Shown here in pieces: positions 32,566-41,504 of a stretch of DNA of 64,000 nucleotides. Source of the stretch: Agrobacterium tumefaciens (GTDB taxonomy: Bacteria; Pseudomonadota; Alphaproteobacteria; Rhizobiales; Rhizobiaceae); NCBI GenBank assembly GCA_025559845.1, contig CP048469.1, forward strand, positions 1,364,001 to 1,428,000. The letters run 5' to 3'. The stretch's first letter is position 1; every line of letters starts with the position of its first letter. The translations under genes and the position numbers were made by a program. Below the pieces are notes generated by a model. The model ran no database searches. It saw nothing but the letters and a program-made list of their open reading frames with translations, and had not been told where the DNA came from.

Positions 32566-33081
32566 TCACCTTCTCCGGCCGGTGACATCGAGTGCCATCA
32601 GCCGTTCGTCGACATAGCTATCGCCAAGCTTCAGGGCGCGTTTTTCAAGGCCGTATTGCTCGAAACCGGCGCGGCAATACATGGCGAAAGCCGGCGCATT
32701 GTCTGCCCCGACCACCAGCGTCACCTCCTCCACCAGCGTCGCCGCATGGTCAAGGACATGGGAAAGAAGTGCGGCGCCAACGCCGAGACCGCGCGCCTCA
32801 GGCCGAACATAAACACCCCACAGCAATGCCTTGTGCCGAAGCTTCTCCGCCGTGGGAATGCGGATCGCCATGGTGCCGATCAGGCTCAGGTCGACGCTTG
32901 AGCGGGCACCGAAGATAAGCGCATCTTCAACACGCCCGGCAAACTGCTCGACACTCAGAATGGCCTCATCGTCATGGGACGCGCCGAACGCCTGCGGATG
33001 ACGCATGAGACCTTCAAGACGCAGCGCACGATAGGCCTCCGCATCATCCCGGCCCAGCCTATCGATCGAAAACGCCACCAT
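32566..33081 (-). CDS. GNAT-family N-acetyltransferase
   Basis: A 171-residue GNAT: MVAFSIDRLGRDDAEAYRAL, then motif A KALLWGVYVRPEARGLGVGA with the A-R-G-L-G-V-G loop, then VTLVVGADNAPAFAMYCRAG and FEQYGLEKRALKLG. This C-terminal pattern (N-x-pA-x-y-x-r-x-GF--yG-e--al) is common to GNATs acting on small amines or peptides. It overlaps nothing and shares orientation with the next GNAT gene upstream (33157). Confidence 0.85.
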   Translation of the reverse strand: MVAFSIDRLGRDDAEAYRALRLEGLMRHPQAFGASHDDEAILSVEQFAGRVEDALIFGARSSVDLSLIGTMAIRIPTAEKLRHKALLWGVYVRPEARGLGVGAALLSHVLDHAATLVEEVTLVVGADNAPAFAMYCRAGFEQYGLEKRALKLGDSYVDERLMALDVTGRRR

Positions 33082-33156
33082 TTCAAACCCTCTCCTGCCA
33101 GTTCAGTCGATCTCTAAGCCAGCTCAATAAAGCCTGGATGACGATTTGAGGAGCCA

Positions 33157-33732
33157 TCAATCCGTGCGCCGCCACAGATAGGACCAGCCATTCAGTCTTT
33201 CGCCGCGAGGCTTCATCAGCAACGCGCCGGGCAAAAACGCATCGCGCACAAGGCCGATCTTTTCCAGCACGCGGCAGCTTGCGCCGTGGGTTGCGGCACA
33301 TGTGGTGCGGATGGTGGAAAGGTGCGATTGCCCGGTGACCCAAAACATCACCGCCTTGCCGGCTTCGGTCGCCAGCCCCTGCCCCCAGAAACCACGCCCC
33401 AGCCCGTAATGGAATTCCGCACCGTCGCCCTGCATCAGCAGCAGAAAAAGGCCGATTGGCCTGTCGCTTTCCCGATCGATGATGCTCCAGGCGAAGCGGT
33501 CGTTTGAGGTCCAGCGGTCAGCCCCCCAGGCATCGATGACGGCGAGGGTTTTCGCCTGCGACCGATGGGGCCCGCGCGGCAGAAAGCGTGAAGCCTCGAG
33601 ATCGCTGGTATAATCAGCAAAAAGGCCTGGCGCGTGGTCGGCCCGCGCAGCGTGCAGCCACAGACGCTCGGTCTGGAACGCCGTTGGCGGCAGATTTCCC
33701 TCTCGCACCATGACCTCGCTTTCCGTTGCCAT
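33157..33732 (-). CDS. RimJ/RimL-type GNAT acetyltransferase
   Basis: About 191 residues from ATG 33732 (MATESEVMVREGN); other in-frame starts at 33711 and 33837 exist. The RimJ/L signature is clear: FQTERLWLHAARADHAPGLF, WSIIDRESDRPIGLFLLL, and FHYGLGRGFWGQGLATEAGK with the W-G-Q-G-L-A loop, then ASCRVLEKIGLVRDAFLPGA. Such enzymes acetylate N-terminal alanines or serines of proteins or act on small molecules. The substrate is unknown. Confidence 0.83.
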   Translation of the reverse strand: MATESEVMVREGNLPPTAFQTERLWLHAARADHAPGLFADYTSDLEASRFLPRGPHRSQAKTLAVIDAWGADRWTSNDRFAWSIIDRESDRPIGLFLLLMQGDGAEFHYGLGRGFWGQGLATEAGKAVMFWVTGQSHLSTIRTTCAATHGASCRVLEKIGLVRDAFLPGALLMKPRGERLNGWSYLWRRTD

Positions 33733-34069
33733 TCCCGTATCCGGCAACGCTACAGCGATCGGCAAGCAGGCACAAATCGGTGAAGCCGCCCTCTCAGAGC
33801 GTGCCGGTGAGAAACTGTACCTTTCAAGATGCGACAAGCTGTGTCATAAAACCGTCACAAGCGTTGAGGAGTTGGCATCCAAATGACTGTCATGGCTTTC
33901 GCCGGCGGGGAGACGCTGGCGGCAAAGGCGTCTGTCATTGGCGACGTCCACACGCTGACTGCAGCACGTTGCTGTGAGCATGCCGTTTATGCAGACCGGC
34001 CTGATAACGCCCGGCGCAGCATGAGACATCTCGTTTTACCTGAGGTCGATTTCAGAACGGAGCACGTCG

Positions 34070-34609
34070 ATGGATACAGGTCGAACGTCCGGGAACATCA
34101 CCATGAGGCATGAGGCAGCGCGGGCACGTCTGTGGCCTGCGCAACCGCGCAGACGCCTGATCGAACGGCTGCTGCCGGTCACACAGGTCATGGTGGCCTG
34201 CGTCCAGCTTCAGGATGACGATCTGTCCGTTGTCATGGTCAGCGCAAAATCCGGGTCCGGCTGGACCTTTCCCAAAGGCACGATTGAAGCTGGCGAAACG
34301 GTGGCGGAAGCGGCATTGCGGGAGGCTTACGAGGAAGCTGGCGTCAAAGGCCGTATCCTCAACCCCTTCATCGGCGATTTTACCTACCGCAAGGGCTCGG
34401 AATTCTGGCCGCGCCGCGCTGCCCTCATTCTGGTCGAGGTGGACGAGCTGGTAGCCGACTACCCCGAAGTCCAGATAAGAAAGCGGCGGACCTTCAAGGA
34501 CGTGTCGGCCGCTCCCAAGCTCTCCTCGGCGGTGCATGCCGCACGCGAGGCCGGCCTGCTCGATCTTGTCCAGCAGGCCCTGTCACAGACGCTTTCCCTG
34601 AAAGCCTGA
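34070..34609 (+). CDS. NUDIX hydrolase
   Basis: A 179-residue NUDIX protein. The Nudix box is complete: GTIEAGETVAEAALREAYEE followed by AG (G-x5-E-x7-R-E-x-x-E-E-x-G), at about residues 73-95, preceded by SGWTFPKG. Family members hydrolyse nucleoside diphosphates linked to another moiety, with Mg2+. The longer basic N-terminus and W/FPKG motif recall diadenosine or diphosphoinositol polyphosphate hydrolases. GGAG lies before the ATG at 34070. Confidence 0.87.
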   Translation: MDTGRTSGNITMRHEAARARLWPAQPRRRLIERLLPVTQVMVACVQLQDDDLSVVMVSAKSGSGWTFPKGTIEAGETVAEAALREAYEEAGVKGRILNPFIGDFTYRKGSEFWPRRAALILVEVDELVADYPEVQIRKRRTFKDVSAAPKLSSAVHAAREAGLLDLVQQALSQTLSLKA

Positions 34610-34652
34610 GCCCAGCGTCACGCCACGCTCACAGCAACAGAGGTCAAGGCAA

Positions 34653-35237
34653 TTACGCCTCGACAGCCATCTCGACTTCGGCGCCGCGACCAAGCGAGGC
34701 CATCCAGTCTCTGAACTGCGGTTGGGCCTTGAGCTGGCGTCCATAATGGCGTTTCAACTGCTCGCTCAATTCACCCTTGCGGCCAAGCTGTTCGTCGGCA
34801 AAGGCGATCATGCGGGAGTTCGGCCACGCCTGCGGGCGGATTTCCACCAGTTTCAGGAACAGCGCCTGCGCCGTCTCATCCGGATTGGCCTGCGCCATCA
34901 GCGTCATCATCGCCGCCGTGGAGCGCGAAACGCCCATATGGCAATGCACGAGAATATGCGCGGCGGTCTCATCGTCCCGACTGTCCAGGAACGACTGGCC
35001 GAATGCCAGGATTTCTTCCACATGCTGTTGCGTAGGCAGGATGTGGCCGTTCTGCTCGGCAATGATGTCATGGAAGCGCAGCGTCGTGCGGCTGTGATCG
35101 CCATAGCCGGAGAATTCGGTCAGGGCCGGACGGTCCGGATCGATGATGGACAGCACATGGGTAACGTTTCTGGCGCTGTGCGATGTCAGCTCATCAATGC
35201 CACAGACGGTCAGTTCGGGGGAGAAATGGATCTTCAT
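34653..35237 (-). CDS. Dual-specificity/tyrosine phosphatase-like protein
   Basis: A 194-residue protein with the PTP loop VHCHMGVSRSTAAMM (H-C-x5-R-S) around residues 97-111, giving the catalytic Cys and Arg. The general-acid Asp is likely in RFHDIIAEQNG about 40 residues earlier. The size fits small bacterial dual-specificity-like phosphatases that act on proteins or polyphosphate esters. The start ATG 35237 (MKIHFSPELT) follows AGGTG. Target unknown. Confidence 0.82.
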   Translation of the reverse strand: MKIHFSPELTVCGIDELTSHSARNVTHVLSIIDPDRPALTEFSGYGDHSRTTLRFHDIIAEQNGHILPTQQHVEEILAFGQSFLDSRDDETAAHILVHCHMGVSRSTAAMMTLMAQANPDETAQALFLKLVEIRPQAWPNSRMIAFADEQLGRKGELSEQLKRHYGRQLKAQPQFRDWMASLGRGAEVEMAVEA

Positions 35238-35350
35238 GGAATTACACCTGGTCATGCGAAGTAAAAGCGATGCGGAGCTTACAGCAAGCTCCGCCACGGT
35301 CCAGCCTGATAATCCAGTTCGACGACCGGGATATGAAAGCTGGCTGACGG

Positions 35351-35980
35351 TTAGCGAAGAAATCCGTCGACGTCGAATTCGGCCCAGCCGCGAAGCTCCG
35401 CAGCCGGATTGTCGGGATCATTTTTCGGCTTTTTCGCGGTCTTCTCAGCCTTTTTCAGAGACCGTGTCAGTTTCGCCTGATAGGCGGCACGGCGTCTCTT
35501 TTCGGCCTTGGCTTCGGCATCTTCAACACGCCATTCATCAACCGCGCCCCGGTCAAGAAGGTCTTCCACCACCTTGGGGTCGAAAACGTGGAAGGTGATG
35601 CGACGGGCGCGTCCGTTCAGCCGAACGGTGCGCGTTCCGGCACTCGGCAGGCGCCCGTCTGCAAGCCACCTGTGGCGTTCGCTGGTCTTGATGGTCAGAA
35701 TATCCTGGATCTCGCGCGGAATGACCGGCAGGGTCTCAACCTCATCCATCGCCCTGGAGATAACGGCGACGGCGGCATTGAAGACGGCCTTGTCATTGGC
35801 GGGCATCGCAAGCGTCAGCTCGCGCCCTTCGAGAACCAGCAGCTTCTTGATGGCGGCGGGCAGCCTTGCCTGCATTTCCTGCAGGATGCCCTTGGCCCGC
35901 ACCGACGAACCAAGCGTCGCCGCAGTCGACAGCGTCCACGTTCTGATCAGCTCGATATCGTTCTTTGCGTTCTTTGGCAT
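35351..35980 (-). CDS. Hypothetical protein with possible MerR-like helix, 209 aa
   Basis: Starts MPKNAKNDIELIRTWTLSTA; a helical first half (SVRAKGILQEMQARLPAAIK) is followed by IQDILTIKTSERHRWLADGR, which reads like an excisionase/MerR-type helix-turn-helix (TIKTSERHRWLADGRLP), and then a basic coiled-coil-like tail (EKRRRAAYQAKLTRSLKKAE). A DNA-binding role is plausible but not shown. The start at 35980 is chosen as the upstream frame reads as non-coding shadow. I do not know a named family. Confidence 0.65.
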   Translation of the reverse strand: MPKNAKNDIELIRTWTLSTAATLGSSVRAKGILQEMQARLPAAIKKLLVLEGRELTLAMPANDKAVFNAAVAVISRAMDEVETLPVIPREIQDILTIKTSERHRWLADGRLPSAGTRTVRLNGRARRITFHVFDPKVVEDLLDRGAVDEWRVEDAEAKAEKRRRAAYQAKLTRSLKKAEKTAKKPKNDPDNPAAELRGWAEFDVDGFLR

Positions 35981-36048
35981 GGCCTTTAGATGGGATTTGC
36001 AGCCCGCGAGGTCAATGATTTTGTGATGCCCTGAAGGCCCGCGTGGAT

Positions 36049-36747
36049 TTAACCCGCGACCTTTCTCAGCGATTTTTCGATCTGTCCGCCACAATAGGAA
36101 TCCCCGTAATCCTCGAAGCTCTTGCGGTTCAGCGCAGAGAGTGCCGGTGTCGCCTGCATGCGCTCGGCAAGCCCCCAGATCAACGGAGACGTCCTGACGA
36201 TCACCGCCTTGATGGCCGGGAAACGATCCGCCATCGTTGTGAAGAGAATGGAGGTGACGATATCGGCCATGCCGGGCTTCTCCGTGCCGAGCATGAACCC
36301 GGACCCGCCCTGCAGCCCGTGTCGCACGCCGGTCGCCTCGAAAATCCTGATCCACGCTTCAAGTCGCGGCACAAACGCGTCCCACTTGTCCGACGTCCAC
36401 ATCTCGCGGCCACCGTCGAGGGTCAGCTCATCGATCACATCGTTGGCGTCGTTGACGATCTTCACGCTTAACGCCCTGCCCTCGGCCGTATCGGGCAAAA
36501 GTCCGAGCCGTTCTCCGAGATAAAGAGCAATCGCCGGCATCTGCGAGATGGCAAAATCACGCTTTCGATCGATCAGCACCGGCGGGCCCATGAAGGCGAC
36601 CGGTTGCTGTGCGGCATCGAGAGCCATGATCACTCCGATATCATCGGCGTCGTGCTCGTCCCAGCTCTGGCCGCCATAGGCCAGAATGGCCCGGATGAAC
36701 TGGCCGCGAAACGGAACGGGCCAATAATAAAGCTCGAAGTCGCTCAA
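36049..36747 (-). CDS. Glutathione S-transferase family protein
   Basis: A 232-residue GST. The N-terminal thioredoxin-like domain begins FELYYWPVPFRGQFIRAILA and includes PVLIDRKRDFAISQMPAIAL, with the cis-Pro and the glutathione-binding Gln/Met/Ser-type turn (DFAISQMPAI). The C-terminal all-helical domain holds MLGTEKPGMADIVTSILFTT, with the N-capping Asp typical of GSTs. The catalytic residue is uncertain (Tyr or Ser near residues 6-11). It lies 12 bases downstream of the 36760 gene on the same strand. Confidence 0.85.
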   Translation of the reverse strand: MSDFELYYWPVPFRGQFIRAILAYGGQSWDEHDADDIGVIMALDAAQQPVAFMGPPVLIDRKRDFAISQMPAIALYLGERLGLLPDTAEGRALSVKIVNDANDVIDELTLDGGREMWTSDKWDAFVPRLEAWIRIFEATGVRHGLQGGSGFMLGTEKPGMADIVTSILFTTMADRFPAIKAVIVRTSPLIWGLAERMQATPALSALNRKSFEDYGDSYCGGQIEKSLRKVAG

Positions 36748-36759
36748 ATCTTTCTCCTC

Positions 36760-37146
36760 TCATCCCGCATCGCTATCTGTGTCGTTGGCAGCATCGCCGG
36801 CGCTGCGCGCATGATACCAGTCGGCATAGGGCGTGGATGTCACCAGATGTCGGTTGAAATCCGGTGCGCCATCCGACCACCAAACCGGCCCGCGTTCACC
36901 GAGTGCAATCTTGGCTGCATTGAGCGCGTCTCGCGCATGGCGAAGCCTGCCGTCATCCGCCCCGGCCTGCCTGACCGCCCTGCGCGCCGACATCAGCTCC
37001 GATACCAGCAACGTCAGGCGCTCCGGCGGCAGGCGCGGGTTGGATTTGCGCCACAGCCTGCCCCGCACGACGATGTAGCGTCCATCGGGTGTCTCGAATG
37101 GCGGGCTGGTCTTCAAATGGTCGTCTCCGTTCGGGAGGGGCGCCAT
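36760..37146 (-). CDS. Conserved hypothetical protein, 128 aa
   Basis: Sequence includes RYIVVRGRLWRKSNPRLPPE and RLTLLVSELMSARRAVRQAG, followed by ARDALNAAKIALGERGPVWW. This RGRLWR-xNP / LV-ELM-ARRAV wording recurs in small rhizobial and other proteobacterial proteins of unknown function, to my recollection. No membrane segment is visible. It sits between a small HTH gene and the GST gene on the same strand, perhaps one operon. Confidence 0.7.
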   Translation of the reverse strand: MAPLPNGDDHLKTSPPFETPDGRYIVVRGRLWRKSNPRLPPERLTLLVSELMSARRAVRQAGADDGRLRHARDALNAAKIALGERGPVWWSDGAPDFNRHLVTSTPYADWYHARSAGDAANDTDSDAG

Positions 37147-37151
37147 ATGCT

Positions 37152-37340
37152 TCAGAACAGCGCGTGCTCGATCCTCTCAAGATATTTGACGGGCGCCGCC
37201 TCGTCGGCCTCTTCAGCGGCGGCGATTTCGGCAACAGTCAGACCGGTGGCAATGGCAAGGTCTTCATAACTGTAGCCTTTTGCCAGACGGGCCTGGCGAC
37301 GACGTTGGGCGGAGTGGGGTTTCAAGGTAATCTGATCCAT
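37152..37340 (-). CDS. Small helix-turn-helix protein, 62 aa
   Basis: Starts MDQITLKPHSAQRRRQARLA after GGAG. The centre reads as an XRE-type HTH: GYSYEDLAIATGLTVAEIAA, followed by KYLERIEHALF. A single domain with no sensor, so it may be an auxiliary regulator of the operon 36049-37146 that follows six bases downstream. The upstream open frame to 37628 joins it to a truncated remnant of another gene and is not taken as part of it. Confidence 0.65.
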   Translation of the reverse strand: MDQITLKPHSAQRRRQARLAKGYSYEDLAIATGLTVAEIAAAEEADEAAPVKYLERIEHALF

Positions 37341-37469
37341 CTTGTGGCTCCAAAAATCAGGCGACAAGAAACAGATCAGACGGCGTTGAAGTTCCCTGGA
37401 GACGGCAGGGTTCAGCGAAATATTTGCAGCGGGCAACCAGACACACGCGCTGCGCGATGGCACCGCACG

Positions 37470-37628
37470 CGCAATGTCGGCGTTGAGCCCTCCGGCCATT
37501 TCAGCCGCAGCCAGAAGATCCACACGCACCTCATGCAAAAGAGCGCCTGCCGGGAGATCGAGCTCCCTTGCAGCGCTTTCAAAAACGGCGACATTGCTTT
37601 CGGCAGTATGCAGGCAGGCAATTTTCAC
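37470..37628 (-). pseudogene. N-terminal remnant of an arylsulfatase/Asp-Glu racemase-like gene
   Basis: About 53 codons starting MKIACLHTAESNVAVFESAA and continuing GALLHEVRVDLLAAAEMAGG, then NADIAR. This resembles the N-terminus of a rhizobial protein family annotated as arylsulfatase or Asp/Glu racemase-like, normally over 150 residues. After that the frame runs on into unrelated sequence and reaches the small HTH gene. I infer a 3' deletion. Confidence is moderate since recognition is from memory of the family start. Confidence 0.5.
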
Positions 37629-37750
37629 GACGAACTCCGGCTGGAGGAAATGGTTCTGTCCTTATCAGGACGCCATGTCTTCCGAAATTTTGGCCCGCCC
37701 GGCAAGGCCAAACACGGCCCATTCTACGCGGCCCTTCTAGGCGGCCGATC

Positions 37751-38650
37751 CTACGCGGCCATACGCGCATATCGCGCCGGGGGCACACCGGCATGGCGGG
37801 CGAAAGCCACGCTGAAGGTGCTGGCAGAACCATACCCTACCCGCTCGGCCACGTCCTCGATCCCCAGCCTGCTATTGCGCAGCAACTGCTTTGCCAGCGC
37901 CATGCGCCAGACCAGCAGATATTCCATCGGCGGAACGCCGACAACGCGGCTGAAACGTGCAAAGAAGGCCGAACGCGACAGCGCCGCCTCATGGGCGAGA
38001 TCAACCACGGTCCAGGCCTGTTCTGGCCGGGCATGCATGGCGCGCAGCGCACCCGCCAGACGCTCATCCCCCAGCCCCCGGCTCAACCCCGGCGCAGCGC
38101 CGGTTTCCGTGCCGGAGCGCAGCGCCTCGATCAGCAGCACCTCGATCAACCGTTCCAGAACTAGCTCGCGGGCCGCGCGCCGCTCGCGCGTTTCTTCATC
38201 GATCAGTTGCATCAGCGTGGCAAGCCGGGGTTTGTCACGCACCACAACCACCTCCGGCAAAAGCGAAACGAGCAGCGCTGTGTCAGGCGCACCGAAGCTG
38301 CAATGGCCGATGCGCATGCGCAGACTGGCCGGACCGTGCTGCGAGCCGACGCGAAAATGCCCGTCATTGATCCTGACCGGCAGCATGGCCGGAAGATCGG
38401 GTGCGGCATCGATGCTCTCGTTGACAAGGTCACGCATGGCGGGTGCAAGAATGAAGTCTCCGGCCTGCAGCGTCAGCACCTGATGCCCGTCAAAGGTCAC
38501 CCGGCAGCTTCCTTCAAGGATAGCGCAATAAAAGGGTTCGCCGGTCGCCTCCCGGTGGATGCGCCACGCGCCGCCGCATTCCACCAGTTTCGACAGCCGC
38601 GCGGCGGGCTGCAGAAGCGTGACGATTTCAGCAAGGGGATCTACGGTCAT
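37751..38650 (-). CDS. AraC-family regulator with cupin N-terminal domain
   Basis: A 299-residue AraC protein. The N-terminal cupin-type domain (residues about 1-190) has PFYCAILEGSCRVTFDGHQV and TLQAGDFILAPAM. The two HTH motifs are in the C-terminal 100 residues: WTVVDLAHEAALSRSAFFAR and IEDVAERVGYGSASTFSVAF, ending PARYARMAA. It is divergent from an SDR gene at 38746, a common pairing in rhizobia where the regulator activates the neighbouring reductase. The effector is unknown. Confidence 0.88.
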   Translation of the reverse strand: MTVDPLAEIVTLLQPAARLSKLVECGGAWRIHREATGEPFYCAILEGSCRVTFDGHQVLTLQAGDFILAPAMRDLVNESIDAAPDLPAMLPVRINDGHFRVGSQHGPASLRMRIGHCSFGAPDTALLVSLLPEVVVVRDKPRLATLMQLIDEETRERRAARELVLERLIEVLLIEALRSGTETGAAPGLSRGLGDERLAGALRAMHARPEQAWTVVDLAHEAALSRSAFFARFSRVVGVPPMEYLLVWRMALAKQLLRNSRLGIEDVAERVGYGSASTFSVAFARHAGVPPARYARMAA

Positions 38651-38745
38651 AACAAGGACTATCGCTAAAGAAATGAGGACTTCAGCCTATACAAAGTCTC
38701 GCTTCCCGTCACTACCCTTGGAAACTGTCACCCAAGGAGAAAGTC

Positions 38746-39498
38746 ATGCCCACGATCTTGATTACCGGTTGTTCCTCAGGCTTCGGCCTCGAAACCGCAA
38801 AACTGTTCCTCGAAAGAGGCTGGGATGTGGTTGCGACAATGCGGACACCCAACCCGGATGTGCTGCCGCAATCGGAGCGCCTGCGCATACTGGCCCTCGA
38901 TGTCACCGATCAGAACAGCATTTCAGCGGCGGTCGCGGCGGCAGGCGAGATTGACGTTCTCGTCAACAATGCCGGGTTTGGCGCACCCTCCCCGGTGGAA
39001 CTGACCGCGCCGGAAACCGTGCAGGCACTGTTCCAGACCAACACCATCGGAACCCTGGCGATGATCCAGGCCGTTGCCCCGCAAATGCGGGCGCGCCGCG
39101 CCGGCGTCATCATCAACGTCACCTCCACGGTCACGGTAAAACCGATGCCGGTGGTCGGGGTTTACCGCGCCGCCAAGGCGGCGGTGAATGCGTTCAGCGA
39201 GTCGCTGGCAATCGAAATGCAGCCGCTGGGCGTTCGTGTGCATATCGTGCTGCCCGGCCGCTCGCCCGAAACAAGCTTCGGCAGCAGCGCACGCCCGCAC
39301 CTGCGCGGCATGGATGACACCGACTACGCGCCGCTTCTGCAGCAGTTCATCAAAAACGTTCAGGAAGACAAGGGCCCCGTCACCCACGCACCCGATGTTG
39401 CCGAAGCAATCTGGCACGCCGCCACCAACTCTTCCGCCCCGCTGCGCATTGCCGCAGGCGCGGACGCCGAGTTGTGGATGGCCGAGGCCGGTCTGTAA
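38746..39498 (+). CDS. Short-chain dehydrogenase/reductase (SDR)
   Basis: A 250-residue classical SDR. The Rossmann motif is TILITGCSSGFGLETAKLFL (TGxxxGxG), the structural motif is IDVLVNNAGFG, the catalytic Ser region is IINVTSTVTVKPM and the active-site Tyr/Lys are in VGVYRAAKAAVNAF (YxxxK). It belongs to the Rv/short-chain group that often acts on hydroxysteroid-like or quinone substrates. It is divergent from the AraC gene; AAGGAG is well placed before the ATG. Substrate unknown. Confidence 0.88.
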   Translation: MPTILITGCSSGFGLETAKLFLERGWDVVATMRTPNPDVLPQSERLRILALDVTDQNSISAAVAAAGEIDVLVNNAGFGAPSPVELTAPETVQALFQTNTIGTLAMIQAVAPQMRARRAGVIINVTSTVTVKPMPVVGVYRAAKAAVNAFSESLAIEMQPLGVRVHIVLPGRSPETSFGSSARPHLRGMDDTDYAPLLQQFIKNVQEDKGPVTHAPDVAEAIWHAATNSSAPLRIAAGADAELWMAEAGL

Positions 39499-39603
39499 CC
39501 AGCCTGCCTGCCAGATGACCCACTGCTAGATAACGTATGGGGAACGCACTGCCGTAGCGTAAGGTGCGTTCTCACCTCGCTCCCTCGCGGCGCTGGCGCG
39601 GGC

Positions 39604-40857
39604 TTATCCAGCCCCTTGCACGGCAGGAGGTCGCGTCACCGACGACAGAACAGGCTTTGCACTGGCCCATCCGTCAATCTCGGCCTCGATGTCGGCCGCA
39701 ATCTCGACCTCGACCTCGATGCGGTTGCGGCCATTCATTTTCGCCCGGTAGAGACAGACATCGGCTTTTTCCAGCAGGTGCGGAAACGTTGTCGCATCCA
39801 CCGCGCCGCGACAGGCTGCGATACCGAAGCTCGCGGTCAGCGCAATATCCTCGCCTTTGAACACAAGCGGCCTCGCCTCCATTTTCCGGCGAAGTTTTTC
39901 CGCCAGCAGGGAGGCCTCCTCGATAGTTTTTCCCGGCAGCAGAACAACGAATTCCTCGCCGCCGATGCGGGCGATGAAATCCTGCTCGTGAAATGTCTCG
40001 CGCAGCAGATCCGCGCAGCGCCTGATTGCCTCGTCGCCCGCCGCGTGGCCATGGGTATCGTTGACGCTTTTGAAGTGATCGATGTCGAGCAGCACCAGCG
40101 CCGTCTCGTCCTGCGTCTGGCGCTGCCTGACGATTTCAGGCAGGGCCTCGATGCTCAGGCGATTGTAGAGACCGGTCAGGGGATCGCGAAGCGCCGTCTC
40201 CCGCAGCCCGGCGACGCTGCGCTCATAAGCCAGAGACAGCGAAAAAGCCCCGCTCGCGCTGATGTGGATGGCGGCGGCGATGAGGTTGAGATCGAGGAAG
40301 ATATCGGCGGGCAGCAGGTTGTCCATGCCACGGTCGAGAAGCAGCCCCTGCAGCACGCGCAGCGCCGAAGAGGCCGCAACGGCGCCATAGGCGAACACCA
40401 GACCCCAGCGGGACGGCAGTTGCTCGCGCTCCCGCGCCAGCGACACCATGATCGCCACGATCTGCGCGGCAACGATGGCGTTCGTCAGGCCGAAGATCAG
40501 GCCCTTGCCAAGAACCGGTGAAAACAACAGCGCCAGCGCAATGAAGACGCTGAGGGACAGAAACCAGACCGACGACGAGGCATGCCCGAAAAAGCTCCTG
40601 ATCGCCCGCCATCGCAGGCCAAGACCGATGACGAGCAGACCATTCGGCAAGATCAGATCGCCCGGCGTGCCATTGATCTGGCGCGAGAACAGAACGAAAG
40701 CGACGGCGAAAACAACATTGGATGCGACGAGATAAGCCCAGTAACGCCGATCCTTCTGCCAAAGCCCTGCAAAGGAAAAGGCCGCAGCGAACACGATCAG
40801 CAGCAACGCATTCAGCTTGAACATGGTTTGCTGGTCGAGGCCGAACAGAGGTTCCAT
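39604..40857 (-). CDS. Membrane-bound diguanylate cyclase (GGDEF)
   Basis: A 417-residue protein. Residues about 10-190 contain six to seven hydrophobic segments (for example LNALLLIVFAAAFSFAGLWQ). The GGDEF domain begins with the usual linker RETALRDPLTGLYNRLSIEA, and carries LLDIDHFKSVNDTHGHAAGD and the active loop ARIGGEEFVVLLPG. It makes c-di-GMP from two GTP. The product-inhibition I-site (RxxD) five residues upstream reads HEQD, so feedback inhibition is probably lost. The C-terminal tail of about 45 residues is low-complexity. Confidence 0.9.
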   Translation of the reverse strand: MEPLFGLDQQTMFKLNALLLIVFAAAFSFAGLWQKDRRYWAYLVASNVVFAVAFVLFSRQINGTPGDLILPNGLLVIGLGLRWRAIRSFFGHASSSVWFLSLSVFIALALLFSPVLGKGLIFGLTNAIVAAQIVAIMVSLAREREQLPSRWGLVFAYGAVAASSALRVLQGLLLDRGMDNLLPADIFLDLNLIAAAIHISASGAFSLSLAYERSVAGLRETALRDPLTGLYNRLSIEALPEIVRQRQTQDETALVLLDIDHFKSVNDTHGHAAGDEAIRRCADLLRETFHEQDFIARIGGEEFVVLLPGKTIEEASLLAEKLRRKMEARPLVFKGEDIALTASFGIAACRGAVDATTFPHLLEKADVCLYRAKMNGRNRIEVEVEIAADIEAEIDGWASAKPVLSSVTRPPAVQGAG

Positions 40858-41045
40858 AGAGTAGAAAGTACCAATTCACATCTTTGACGTGCAGACAGAT
40901 TAGGCCAACTCATTGACAATCCCCTCAAACACCACACGCCATTTTTAATCTCATTTTAGGCAAGTGGGGGATGTCGACACCACGACTTGAGAACCGGCCG
41001 GCCTTCTACACTCCAGATCATTGATCGGTCAGGCAGGCGCCCACA

Positions 41046-41420
41046 TCATTTTGTCGGCTGGGACCGTGCGGTCAGTTTGTTTCCGTCGGGGTCGCGGAGA
41101 TAGGCGACGAATGCGCCGTTTGGGCGTTCCGAGGGTGGGGTTTCGATTGATTTTCCGCCGTTGGCGGTGCCTGCGGCGTGCCATGCCAGAACATGGTCGG
41201 GGCTTTCGGCGGCAATGCCGATTGTTCCGCCGTTGGCCGCAGTTGCCGGGTTGCCGTCGATTGGGGTGGTGACCATCAGGCGTCCGCCCTCATGGACATA
41301 GATCAGCCTTCCGCGCGCATCCATCTCGCCGGGCTTGCCGCCGAGTGCCGCGAAGGTGGCGTCGTAAAAGCGTCTGGCCTGCTCCAGATCGTTGCTGCCA
41401 ATCATGATGTGGGTGAACAT
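41046..41420 (-). CDS. VOC-family (glyoxalase-like) protein
   Basis: A 124-residue protein of the vicinal oxygen chelate fold: MFTHIMIGSNDLEQARRFYD, then LMVTTPIDGNPATAANGGTI, and PPSERPNGAFVAYLRDPDGN with the final Lys-containing KLTARS. The pattern FYD-aLGg, His at strand 1 and RDPDGNKL at the end is typical of glyoxalase/bleomycin-resistance-like proteins. Likely metal ligands are the His near residue 4 and an acidic residue near the C-terminus. Substrate unknown. Confidence 0.85.
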   Translation of the reverse strand: MFTHIMIGSNDLEQARRFYDATFAALGGKPGEMDARGRLIYVHEGGRLMVTTPIDGNPATAANGGTIGIAAESPDHVLAWHAAGTANGGKSIETPPSERPNGAFVAYLRDPDGNKLTARSQPTK

Positions 41421-41504
41421 GCTTCATCTCCAGAGATCGAACCGGTTTCGGCCAGAGCGCCATTTTTTCGGAGCTTTTGCAAGGCCGCGCGACAAGGCTT
41501 CTGC

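Noticed and set aside
32503..32568. 21-codon minus-strand frame after the GNAT stop (MLIDGTVYAVPLPMLVNKHG)
   Set aside because: Overlaps the GNAT stop in a coupled way, but is too short and has no known pattern to support it.
37700..37765. Repeated CTACGCGGCC-like units just downstream of the AraC gene
   Set aside because: Only two to three short imperfect copies; not enough for a repeat element or terminator call.
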